DNA from: Rhodomicrobium lacus
Lineage (GTDB): Bacteria; Pseudomonadota; Alphaproteobacteria; Rhizobiales; Rhodomicrobiaceae
Assembly: GCF_003992725.1 (NCBI RefSeq)
Contig: NZ_RZNF01000007.1
Span: forward strand, 248,001 to 312,000
DNA length: 64,000 nucleotides
Reading direction: 5' to 3'
Shown here piece by piece: positions 56,166 through 63,932 of this stretch. Positions within the stretch are counted from its first letter, which is position 1. The number at the start of each line of letters is the position of its first letter. Position numbers and translations under genes: made by a program. Below the pieces are notes generated by a model that worked only from the letters and a program-made list of their open reading frames with translations, was not told the origin of the DNA and did not search any database.

Positions 56166-57719
56166 CTACCGCCCAACCTCGAACTTCACGCCCTGCGCGA
56201 GAGGAAGCGTCGAGCCGTAGTTGATGGTGTTGGTGGTGCGGCGCATGTAGGCCTTCCACGAGTCGGAGCCTGCTTCGCGACCGCCGCCCGTTTCCTTCTC
56301 GCCGCCGAACGCGCCGCCGATCTCCGCGCCCGATGGGCCGATGTTGACATTCGCGATACCGCAATCCGAGCCGCGCGCGGAGAGGAACAGTTCCGCCTCG
56401 CGCAGATCGTTCGTGAAGATCGAGGATGAAAGCCCCTGCGGCACTTCATTGTTAAGCCGAATGGCTTCCTCGAAGTCGTTATAGCGGATCACGTAGAGGA
56501 TCGGCGCGAAGGTTTCCTTGAGAACGGGGCCGACCTGCTCGGGCATCTCGATCAGCGTGGGCTGGACATAGACGCCGCCCTCGGGCACGCCCGCGCGGAT
56601 GCGCTCGCCGCCGGTGAACAGGCTGCCGCCGGACGCCTTCGCCTCCTCGAACGCCTTGTACATCGCCGCGTAGGCCGCCTCGTCGATCAGCGGGCCGACA
56701 AGCGTGCCGTCGTCCAGCGGATTGCCGATCTTCACGCTCACGAACGCCTGCTTCAGGCGCGGCACGAGCTTGTGATAGACGGAATTATGCACGAACAGCC
56801 GCCTGAGCGAGGTGCAGCGCTGCCCTGCCGTACCCATCGCGGCGAAGGCGACCGCGCGAAGGCTCAGATCGATGTCGGCGGTCGGGCAGACGATGGCCGC
56901 GTTGTTGCCGCCGAGTTCGAGGATGGCGCGGGCGAAGCGCGAGGCAAGGCGCGGGCCGACCGCGCGGCCCATTGCCGTCGAGCCGGTGGCGGAGACGAGC
57001 GGCACGAGGCGGTTATCGACAAGCGCTGCGCCAGCCTCGCGTGCGCCGATAACGACAGCCGAAAGCCCTTCCGGCGCGACGTGGCCCGCCTTGCGGTATC
57101 GCGCCGCCGCCCGCTCGAACAGCGCTTGCGTGGCAAGCGCCGTCAGCGGCGTCTTCTCCGACGGCTTCCACACACACGCGTTGCCGCAAACGAGCGCGAG
57201 CGCCGCGTTCCAGGCCCATACCGCCACCGGGAAGTTGAACGCCGAGATGATGCCGACCACGCCCAGCGGATGCCACGTCTCCATCATGCGATGGTCCGCG
57301 CGCTCGCTCGCGATGGTGAGGCCGTAAAGCTGCCGCGAGAGGCCCACCGCGAAATCGCAGATGTCGATCATCTCCTGCACTTCGCCGAGGCCCTCGGACG
57401 CGATCTTGCCTGTTTCGATGGTCACGAGGCGGCCGAGAGCTTGCTTGTTGGTGCGGAGTTCCTCGCCGAACAGCCGCACGAGTTCGCCACGCACGGGCGC
57501 CGGAACGCTGCGCCAGACGAGAAACGCCGCGTGCGCCGCATCGACCGCCGCGTTCATGTCGGACGCACCGCCGAGCCGCACGCGCCCGATGACCTCGCCC
57601 GTGATCGGCGTCTTCGCCTCGAACGCGCCGCTCGAGTGAGCCGCGCTCGAAACACCTAAATCTCCGAGGAGCGCGCTGACATCGCGGGGAAGGGAGCCGG
57701 TCTCGGGAACTGAAGTCAT
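56166..57719 (-). CDS. Aldehyde dehydrogenase, piperideine-6-carboxylate / alpha-aminoadipic semialdehyde type
   Basis: The 517-residue NAD-dependent enzyme has the Rossmann segment GVVGIISAFNFPVAVWAWN and VWKPSEKTPLTA, the catalytic Glu in ILELGGNNAAIV and the catalytic Cys in GTAGQRCTSLRRL. The C-terminal SGAEIGGAFGGEKETGGGREAG is the marker of the ALDH7 (antiquitin/AMSDH) group, which acts in lysine catabolism. The ATG at 57719 follows AAGGA; the longer frame is rejected. Confidence 0.92.
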   Translation of the reverse strand: MTSVPETGSLPRDVSALLGDLGVSSAAHSSGAFEAKTPITGEVIGRVRLGGASDMNAAVDAAHAAFLVWRSVPAPVRGELVRLFGEELRTNKQALGRLVTIETGKIASEGLGEVQEMIDICDFAVGLSRQLYGLTIASERADHRMMETWHPLGVVGIISAFNFPVAVWAWNAALALVCGNACVWKPSEKTPLTALATQALFERAAARYRKAGHVAPEGLSAVVIGAREAGAALVDNRLVPLVSATGSTAMGRAVGPRLASRFARAILELGGNNAAIVCPTADIDLSLRAVAFAAMGTAGQRCTSLRRLFVHNSVYHKLVPRLKQAFVSVKIGNPLDDGTLVGPLIDEAAYAAMYKAFEEAKASGGSLFTGGERIRAGVPEGGVYVQPTLIEMPEQVGPVLKETFAPILYVIRYNDFEEAIRLNNEVPQGLSSSIFTNDLREAELFLSARGSDCGIANVNIGPSGAEIGGAFGGEKETGGGREAGSDSWKAYMRRTTNTINYGSTLPLAQGVKFEVGR

Positions 57720-57847
57720 CGATTTTTCCTTAACGAGCAGGGAATGTGCCGCATCCGCTTCGCTTGTCGACTGGAAGCAATGTCGGTACCTTTTCACTAT
57801 AATATTGGAACGCTCGGTAAAGAGCGGAAGAACCACGGGAAACGCGC

Positions 57848-59386
57848 TTGAGCGGGGCTAATGCCGTAACTTTCGAGCCGGTCGAACTGGCAAGGTCGAA
57901 AGTCTTGCAGGATCACTTCCGCGAGACCTACGCGAAGATTTTCGCCGACCCGAATACGCCGCGAACCGTGGTGATCGTGCCAAGCATTACCTTCGACCGC
58001 GAAGTGATGGCGCGCATCGCGGGCGTTCACCATTATGAAGAGCGGCTGCTTTGCCTGCTTCTGCTGCTCCGTTTTCCCCGCACGCGCGTCATCTACGTTA
58101 CGAGCACGCCCATCGCGACGCCGATCATCGACTATTACCTCCATCTTCTGCCGGGCATCCCGGCCCAGCACGCCAAAAAGAGGCTCGTGCTTCTCTCCTG
58201 CTACGACAGTTCCGACGCGCCGCTCTCCGCCAAGATCCTTGCGCGCCCGCGCCTCATCGAGCGGATCAAGGCCGCGATCCCCGATCCGCACGCGGCTCAT
58301 GTGACCTTCTTCACCGTGACGCCGCTCGAAAAGAAGCTTGCCCTGAAGCTCGACCTGCCGATTTACGGCTCGGATCCCGACGTTTCCTGCTGGGGCTCCA
58401 AGAGCGGCTCGCGCAAGATATTCCGCGAAGCGGGCATCGCCATGCCCGCGGGCTTCGAAGACCTGAAGAACGCGGACGACATCGTGAACGCGCTCGTTGC
58501 GCTGAAGGAACGCAACCCGGCGCTGCGGCGCGCAGTGGTCAAGCTGAACGACGGGTTTTCCGGCGAAGGCAATGCGCTGTTTCGCTTCGAGGGTGCGCCT
58601 GAAACGGGCCTTTCCGACTGGGTGCGCGACCGGCTCCCGCATATCGGCTTCGAATCGGCTGAAATGACGTTCGACGCCTTCATGGAAAAGTTCGAGCTTA
58701 TGGGCGGCATCGTGGAGGAATTCATCGAGGGCAAGATCAAGCGTTCGCCCTCATCGCAGTTCCGTGTCGATCCCGTGGGCACGCTCGAGACCATCTCAAC
58801 GCACGATCAGGTGCTCGGCGGGGCGAACGAGCAGGTGTTTCTGGGGTGCAAATTCCCCGCAGATGAAAGCTATCGCCTCGACATTCAGGAACTCGGACGC
58901 CGCGCGGGCGAGGTGCTCGCGTCAAAAGGCGCGCTCGGCCGTTTCGCCATCGATTTCATGTCGGTGAAGGACGACGAGGATGAGCCGTGGCGCCATTACG
59001 CGATCGAGATCAACCTCCGCAAGGGCGGCACCACGCACCCTTTCCTCATGCTGCAATATCTCACGGCCGGCCGCTACGAGCCGGAAACCGGCCTGTTCTA
59101 CAGCGCGGCGGGCAAGCCGTGCTTCTACTACGCGTCGGACAATCTTCACGCGGACCATTACCGCGGGCTGACGCCGACCGACCTCATCGACATCGCCGCC
59201 ACACAGGGGCTGCATTTCGACGCCGCGAAGCAGGAAGGCGTCGTGTTTCATCTCGTCGGCGCGCTGTCGGAGTTCGGCAAGCTCGGCGTGCTCGCCATCG
59301 GCGACACGCAGGAAAAAGCCTATCAGTCCTACATGCGAAGCGTGGCGATCCTCGATGAAGAGGGCACGCGGCACGATGGCGTTTAG
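57848..59386 (+). CDS. Stand-alone ATP-grasp ligase (PGM1-like peptide ligase family)
   Basis: The 512-residue protein starts at TTG. The pre-ATP-grasp half has VVIVPSITFDREVMARIAGVHHYEER and VIYVTSTPIATPIIDYYLHLLPG. The ATP-grasp half has CWGSKSGSRKIFREAGIAMP, VVKLNDGFSGEGNALF, EEFIEGKIKRSPSSQ and the metal-binding AIEINLRKGGTTHPF. Related ligases join amino acids or peptides (pheganomycin ligase PGM1 family). No biosynthetic partner genes are nearby. The substrate is unknown. Confidence 0.82.
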   Translation: MSGANAVTFEPVELARSKVLQDHFRETYAKIFADPNTPRTVVIVPSITFDREVMARIAGVHHYEERLLCLLLLLRFPRTRVIYVTSTPIATPIIDYYLHLLPGIPAQHAKKRLVLLSCYDSSDAPLSAKILARPRLIERIKAAIPDPHAAHVTFFTVTPLEKKLALKLDLPIYGSDPDVSCWGSKSGSRKIFREAGIAMPAGFEDLKNADDIVNALVALKERNPALRRAVVKLNDGFSGEGNALFRFEGAPETGLSDWVRDRLPHIGFESAEMTFDAFMEKFELMGGIVEEFIEGKIKRSPSSQFRVDPVGTLETISTHDQVLGGANEQVFLGCKFPADESYRLDIQELGRRAGEVLASKGALGRFAIDFMSVKDDEDEPWRHYAIEINLRKGGTTHPFLMLQYLTAGRYEPETGLFYSAAGKPCFYYASDNLHADHYRGLTPTDLIDIAATQGLHFDAAKQEGVVFHLVGALSEFGKLGVLAIGDTQEKAYQSYMRSVAILDEEGTRHDGV

Positions 59387-59837
59387 GGCGGTTTCCATTC
59401 CTTTTGGCCGCGTGAAATGAAGTAATTGGCGCACTCGTCTGGCTTGAACAGGCCGGCGAGCCTGCTTGCGGGACACAGTGCCGTTGACGATGCGATCGCC
59501 CGCCTTGCGGAACATGACCCTGAGACCGGAGAACGCCGTTTCGATTGAAATCACGCTGTATGAGCTGGTGATGTCGGAAATCAAGACAATCGTCGGTGTG
59601 CAGGGCGACGGCGGCGCGCCCCAACGACGAGGTTGATCGGGATTATTGTCGCAAGCACCTTGCTGCATGAGATCAAGCGCCCGATTTGAAAAATGGTTGA
59701 GCAACATGCGAATTTGAAAAATGGTGCACGGTCTCGTCATTCTTGCCCGCATGGAATCGCTTTTCGATGCGTCTTGGCCCTTGCCAAGCCGTGCAAAACC
59801 CGCTTTATATCCCGGACCGGCCGCAAGGCCGCTGAGC
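59387..59837. other. Region between the ATP-grasp gene and tRNA-Glu
   Basis: The 451 bases have lower GC in places and no coding frame I trust. Minus-strand frames here continue as antisense of the ATP-grasp gene. AATTTGAAAAATGGT occurs twice (about 59684 and 59711), a short direct repeat GATTTGAAAAATGGT / GAATTTGAAAAATGGT just before the tRNA. Confidence 0.4.
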
Positions 59838-59912
59838 GCCCCCTTCGTCTATCGGTTAGGACGCAAGATTTTCAATCTTGAAAGAGGGGTTCGACTCCCC
59901 TAGGGGGCGCCA
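59838..59912 (+). tRNA. tRNA-Glu (anticodon TTC), attachment site of the downstream element
   Basis: The acceptor arms GCCCCCT (59838-59844) and AGGGGGC (59902-59908) pair. The anticodon stem CAAGA/TCTTG encloses TTTTCAA with TTC at 59871-59873. CCA is encoded at 59910-59912. A tyrosine integrase gene ends inside it on the other strand, which marks its 3' half as the probable att core. Confidence 0.96.
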
Positions 59913-61022
59913 ACACCTCTCCAAGTTATTGTTTTTGTTGCCCTTTCTATCCAGTGAGACAAAGGGTGGGACAATGCTCTCCAGGCTGAGCTTTGCCGCG
60001 CCGCTTGCTGCGAGCTTCTTTTGCGCGGCCTTGCGGGTGTAGATCCGCGCCATATTGGCGTCGTCCCAGCCGAACATCGCCATCAACTCGTGCTCGCTTG
60101 CGCCGGCTTCGGCCGCGCGCACCGCACCGATCTTCCTCAGCCCATGCGGCGAACATTGCGGGAGCCCGGCCTTCCTGCTCCATTCGCGGAAGATATTACC
60201 GAAGCCCGCCGCGCTGTGCGGCTTTCCGTAGGCCGTTTCAAGCCACGTCTCAGCCCCAAGCGCGCTCGCATCGAGGACGGCGCGAAGCGGCGGCAGGATC
60301 GGCAACGTCAGAACTTTCGCGCCGTTCTTCCGGCCCTTGAACTGAGAGAAGGTGACAAACAATCCGTCCCTGCTCTCGTGCTTCTTGCCAATCCGCACGG
60401 CATCCGAGCGGCGCACGCCGAGATAAAGCATGATCGCCATCGCGAGCCGTGGCTTCGAGCCAACGGGCCAATGCGCCTCGAAGGCGTCCACATCGTCGTC
60501 GGTCCAGGTGTAAAAGCCGTCCGACCCGCTTCTCAGCTTTTCCACTTTTTCAGCCGGGTTGGTCGCGACGAGATCGTTCTTCAGCGCCCAGGCGAACAAG
60601 GCCGAGAGCTGCTTTAGGCGGAAATTCGCCGCCTCCGGCAGATCGGCCTTCATGTCCCGAAGCTTGCGGACATGCGCTCTCTTCATTGCGGCGAAGGGGG
60701 CGTCCCCGAGTTTCTGGCCGTTGCCGCCAACGATGGCGCAGATTTCGGTGAGGGCCGTGCGCTTGCGTCGCTTGGTGTAGTCCTCGAGCGACTGGAAAGC
60801 AGCCGATTTATAGTAGCGCTCGCACAGCCACTCGAAACTCTTCTCGGCCTTGGAGGCGGGGCCTTGATCGCCGAGAGCAGCCTTGTACGCCGCCAGAAAC
60901 TCTTCCGAGCCGGGAAGCCCGCGAAGTCGGATTTTCGGCTTTCCGGGGCGGCGAAAGTAAAAGCGCACGGTGCCGTGTCGGTCGCGATCCCGCGTAATAT
61001 ATCTGAATTTCACAAAGGCCAT
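59856..61022 (-). CDS. int: Tyrosine-type site-specific recombinase (integrase) of a tRNA-Glu island
   Basis: The 388-residue integrase has a SAM-like core-binding domain (about 60-160) and a catalytic domain with Arg205 (LGVRRSDAVRIG), His293/Arg296 (SPHGLRKIGA), Trp319 in the second-His position (MFGWDDANM) and the nucleophile Tyr328 (MARIYTRKA). The last 18 residues (from WRPLGES) and the stop are encoded antisense to tRNA-Glu, so the true functional C-terminus probably lies before them. An excisionase-like gene lies 44 bases upstream. Confidence 0.93.
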   Translation of the reverse strand: MAFVKFRYITRDRDRHGTVRFYFRRPGKPKIRLRGLPGSEEFLAAYKAALGDQGPASKAEKSFEWLCERYYKSAAFQSLEDYTKRRKRTALTEICAIVGGNGQKLGDAPFAAMKRAHVRKLRDMKADLPEAANFRLKQLSALFAWALKNDLVATNPAEKVEKLRSGSDGFYTWTDDDVDAFEAHWPVGSKPRLAMAIMLYLGVRRSDAVRIGKKHESRDGLFVTFSQFKGRKNGAKVLTLPILPPLRAVLDASALGAETWLETAYGKPHSAAGFGNIFREWSRKAGLPQCSPHGLRKIGAVRAAEAGASEHELMAMFGWDDANMARIYTRKAAQKKLAASGAAKLSLESIVPPFVSLDRKGNKNNNLERCWRPLGESNPSFKIENLAS

Positions 61023-61066
61023 AATTATCTAACCTCGAAATATGCCCTGTTCCCGCTCCCGACACC

Positions 61067-61336
61067 TTATCCGAGCGCCTCATCCCACGGATTGCGCTCG
61101 ATTTCCGGCGCAGGGTTCGACGTAAACGAGCCTTCCGCCTCTTCCTTCATCCGGTCCCAATCGGTCGCGAGGGTCGCCGCGTCGAAGAGAACCACATTTT
61201 TGCGGAGACGGTATGGCCTGTGCACCTTGCCTTCGCTCACCCATTGGCGAAGCTGGCTTTCGCTCACGCCAAGCCTCGCCGCTGCCTGGCTGGCTCGAAG
61301 CGCCAGTGGTGATGCAACATCGCCGATCCGAGACAT
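61067..61336 (-). CDS. Excisionase-like helix-turn-helix protein
   Basis: The 89-residue protein has a MerR/Xis-type winged HTH: ALRASQAAARLGVSESQLRQWVSEGKVHRPYRLRKNVVLFDAATL. It lies just upstream of the integrase in the same direction, the usual place for a recombination directionality factor. The tail (about 60-89) is polar and acidic. It could also be the repressor of the divergent parA operon. Confidence 0.78.
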   Translation of the reverse strand: MSRIGDVASPLALRASQAAARLGVSESQLRQWVSEGKVHRPYRLRKNVVLFDAATLATDWDRMKEEAEGSFTSNPAPEIERNPWDEALG

Positions 61337-61558
61337 GGGTGCCCCCGAGTGATACGTCGTTAATAGCTAGCATAGTATTGCTATCAACTGCATTATAGCG
61401 TTCACTCATGGCGCGCCAAGCACTTTCTTGTCTAGCACCTACTTTTTCGGGTGACGACCTCGGCCGAGGGCAAGAACCTCGGCAACCCCGATTGCAATTC
61501 GAGCTTTAACGTTAAGCCCCGCCGTTGAACAAGCCCGGCGCTGGTCAAGAGGCATCAA

Positions 61559-61572
61559 ATCTGCTAGCAGAT
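61559..61572. promoter_or_regulatory. Palindrome upstream of parA
   Basis: ATCTGCTAGCAGAT is a perfect 14-base palindrome centred on CTAG, about 40 bases before the parA start. Its GCTAGCA core resembles the TTCTAGCA array at 63.1 kb. It may be an autoregulatory operator. A GTCTAGCACCT at 61429-61439 shares the TCTAGCACCT form of two array copies. Confidence 0.5.
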
Positions 61573-61612
61573 GCAAGAGTGCGATCTGCGGTGCGGCGAT
61601 CCGGAAAGACCC

Positions 61613-62245
61613 ATGACGACGATCACGATTACATCGACAAAGGGAGGGGTCGGAAAAAGCTCGCTAGCGGCGGGGCTATCGGTGCTTGCCGCCCAGGAAA
61701 CGCGCCAGGTCGGGATCGTCGATCTCGACGAAAGCCTCGGATCCCTGAGCCAGTGGTGGGCGCTTCGCGGCGAGCCGGCGGCCCCCTATCTCATTCGCCG
61801 TGAAGGCGCGCTCGCGGACGACGTCAGGCGCTATGCGGCGATCTTTGACTGGATCTTCATCGATACCTCGCCCTACGACCTCGGCGTCATCGAAGAGGCG
61901 ATCAAAATCGCCGATGCCGTCGTGATCCCGACGCGGACGAGTTTCTTCGACGCGATGGCGGCAAAGCAGGTGTCCGATCTGTGCCGCGAGCATAAAAAGC
62001 CGTTCGGCTTCGTCTTCGTCGGCTACCACAAGAGCCTCGACGACCTCGCGCGGCAAACCGAAGACGCGCTATCTGCGTTCGGGACGGCTTTCAGGACGAA
62101 AATCACGTTCGACCGCTGCTTCATGGAAGCGCCGATCCACGGCAAGGCCGGGCATGAAATGAATGCGAAGGCGCAAGCCGAAATGACCGCGCTCTGGCGC
62201 GAGGTCAAGGAACTTGCGGCTTCGGCCGAGGGAGGCGGGGAATGA
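61613..62245 (+). CDS. parA: ParA-family partition ATPase
   Basis: The 210-residue deviant-Walker ATPase has STKGGVGKSSLAAGL (signature Lys in KGGVGKS), VGIVDLDESLGSLSQWW (Walker A') and WIFIDTSPYDLGVIEEAI (Walker B). It is the small plasmid-type ParA without an N-terminal HTH. The ATG at 61613 (GGAAAGA upstream) is used. Its stop overlaps the next gene (ATGA). It should position or stabilise the element, acting with the partner and a centromere site. Confidence 0.92.
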   Translation: MTTITITSTKGGVGKSSLAAGLSVLAAQETRQVGIVDLDESLGSLSQWWALRGEPAAPYLIRREGALADDVRRYAAIFDWIFIDTSPYDLGVIEEAIKIADAVVIPTRTSFFDAMAAKQVSDLCREHKKPFGFVFVGYHKSLDDLARQTEDALSAFGTAFRTKITFDRCFMEAPIHGKAGHEMNAKAQAEMTALWREVKELAASAEGGGE

Positions 62246-62538
62246 GCGAGGGTGAAAGCGGCCGCACGATGAGCGACGCGATGCAGATCACGCTGGCCAA
62301 GGGCTTCGGGACACCGAGAAGGCCTGCGCAAACGCCGCTGAGAGCAACCGGCCGTCTCATCCGGCGCGCGGGCGACGCCAAGCCGAAGGGGCCGCTGTCG
62401 CAGTTCAATGTGCGGATTGAGCTCGACCTCAAGGAAGCCGTGATGAAGGCCGCCGAACGAGAGGGCGTGTCCCTCGTCGAATGGGTCGAACGGAGCTTCC
62501 GGGCCTCGCTCGATGCCGGTGAAGAAGCGTCCGGCTGA
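62242..62538 (+). CDS. Putative ribbon-helix-helix partner of ParA (ParB-like adaptor)
   Basis: The 98-residue protein has a disordered basic N-terminus (PRRPAQTPLRATGRLIRRAG) and a C-terminal ribbon-helix-helix-like segment, FNVRIELDLKEAVMKAAEREGVSLVEWVERSFRASLD. This is the layout of small centromere-binding adaptors (ParG/ParB type), with a flexible tail that stimulates the ATPase. It is translationally coupled to parA (ATGA). DNA binding is inferred from the pattern. Confidence 0.72.
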   Translation: MSEGESGRTMSDAMQITLAKGFGTPRRPAQTPLRATGRLIRRAGDAKPKGPLSQFNVRIELDLKEAVMKAAEREGVSLVEWVERSFRASLDAGEEASG

Positions 62539-62554
62539 CGCGGCGGAGCCCACC

Positions 62555-62851
62555 TTATTTCCCTCGACCGTTTCTTCCTGCAGCCGCGCTGCCTGGCGGG
62601 CCACTTAACGACGCCGCGTCATCCATCGCTCCAGGGTTGAGCAATTGAACGCCCATCGGCTCGAAGTGGTGGACATTGCGCGTGACCACGATCAACCGAT
62701 GCACCAGTGCGGTCGCCGCAATCAGGCTGTCGCGCTGTGAGCGCGGATCTGGCACATGCAGCGCGGCGCAGCGCTGTGCGACGGCCCCATCGACCGGCAT
62801 GAGGCGATCGCGAAAGCCCGGCACCACCTGCGCGTCGACCCACGCCCGCAA
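62555..62851 (-). pseudogene. Truncated VapC/FitB-type PIN toxin
   Basis: The frame encodes only the C-terminal half of a PIN-domain ribonuclease: LMPVDGAVAQRCAAL, SLIAATALVHRLIVVTRNVHHFEPMGVQLLNP. The usual N-terminus (LLDTNVISE with the first catalytic Asp) is absent; upstream bases in this frame contain stop codons. No intact antitoxin gene lies next to it. It is most likely a decayed addiction module. Confidence 0.7.
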
Positions 62852-63609
62852 GACCGCTCCAAAGCTTTATCCGGAGACGCCTTACCGTGGCGGCAGGCTT
62901 TGCTTCGCCTCTTCTCTTGCTTGTTCGGTGAGGCCGACCGCGCAATCCACCTGCAACCAGTAGCTGAATCCGCAAGTTTGCTTGCCCGAACCAATCCCCC
63001 TTTTAGAGAAATCCCGGCCCGCAGGTCGACCTCATTCCAGCATCATTTGCGATCCGCAAACGGCCGCGTCCTTCTATCACCTCACACCGTGTTCGTTCTA
63101 GCACCTTGGATACCATTCCTTCTAGCATGTTGCTAGAAGGAAGTTAGACCAAGTGATAGATCCGTTCTAGCGATTTTCTAGCATGTTGCTAGAACGAAAT
63201 GCCTGTATGTTCTAGCAACATGCTAGACGCGTTCTAGCACCTTTCTCCGCCCGAAACGGGTGGCCGCGATAAGGCTCATCCCCCCTCCAAAAGTGATGGC
63301 AAGATGTGTGAAAGCGGGCCCACTAGGAGGGGCCGCTTTCAGCCGCGCTTACTCTCCTTCGGATCGACGCGGACGCCGCAAACGACGCAGAATTGACGCG
63401 CAAGCCATGCGTCTGCATGTCGGCGACTGAGCATCCGCAGATGAAAATATGACGTCCGGCAATTCGCGACGTTCGGGCAGGTATCTGGCGCGATAAACCG
63501 GCTCACAGAGTGGGTAAATGGGCACGTATGGGCTCGAACGAAGGCGCCCTCAAGCTTGGCAAAGCCTCGTGCTCGACGCGCGCTTTGCCTCCCGCGACTG
63601 GCGCAGCCC
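62852..63609. other. Non-coding stretch of the element with the TTCTAGCA array
   Basis: About 760 bases lack a credible gene. They contain possible decayed sequence upstream of the PIN fragment (62852-62990), the palindrome array, and a GC-rich spacer (63243-63609) in which I see only short frames. Confidence 0.5.
63096..63239. repeat. Array of TTCTAGCA half-sites, candidate centromere or replication iterons
   Basis: Nine half-sites of TTCTAGCA (or its complement TGCTAGAA) fall in 144 bases. Three are paired as palindromes with a 3-base spacer: TTCTAGCA-TGT-TGCTAGAA at 63120-63138 and 63176-63194, and TTCTAGCA-ACA-TGCTAGAC at 63210-63228. Single copies start at 63096, 63165 (TTCTAGCG) and 63232. 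CTAG is otherwise rare in this GC-rich sequence. The array lies about 560 bases after the ParA partner gene. Confidence 0.85.
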
Positions 63610-63828
63610 TCACCCCCTCAGCCGCAACCCCTCGTTGTCGATGAACTCGATCCCGGCCTGTTCGAAAGCCTGCCTGATGGAGCTGCGCACGATGGCGAGC
63701 GGCGTCCGTCGGCTATTCTCGAAATCCTGAACGGTGCGCAGCGCGACGCCGACCCGTCGCGCAAGTTCGCCTTGCGTCCAGTCAAGAAGGCCGCGCGCGG
63801 CGCGACATTGTGCAGGCGAAATCTCCAT
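63610..63828 (-). CDS. XRE-family (Cro/C1-type) helix-turn-helix regulator
   Basis: The 72-residue protein has ISPAQCRAARGLLDWTQGELARRVGVALRTVQDFENSRRTPLAIV, a complete Cro-type HTH, and ends in FIDNEGLRLRG, a tail common in small alphaproteobacterial XRE proteins. The ATG at 63828 has GAAGGGCGA upstream; the frame is open to 63945 but would cover the divergent promoter. A TTATAAT element lies at 63884-63890. Confidence 0.85.
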   Translation of the reverse strand: MEISPAQCRAARGLLDWTQGELARRVGVALRTVQDFENSRRTPLAIVRSSIRQAFEQAGIEFIDNEGLRLRG

Positions 63829-63932
63829 TCGCCCTTCATCGGGAAATCCACGCGGAAAGACAACGTCATCACCACCATGTTGCTTATAATGTGCAATATA
63901 TGCTATTAGTGGATTATCTTGGAGGGGCCGCC

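Noticed and set aside
58922-59752. 276-residue minus-strand frame beyond the ATP-grasp gene
   Set aside because: Most of it is antisense of the ATP-grasp gene; the remaining part has no known motif.
63096-63239. CRISPR array
   Set aside because: The repeats are 8-19 bases, palindromic and irregularly spaced, with no unique spacers of uniform length and no cas genes.
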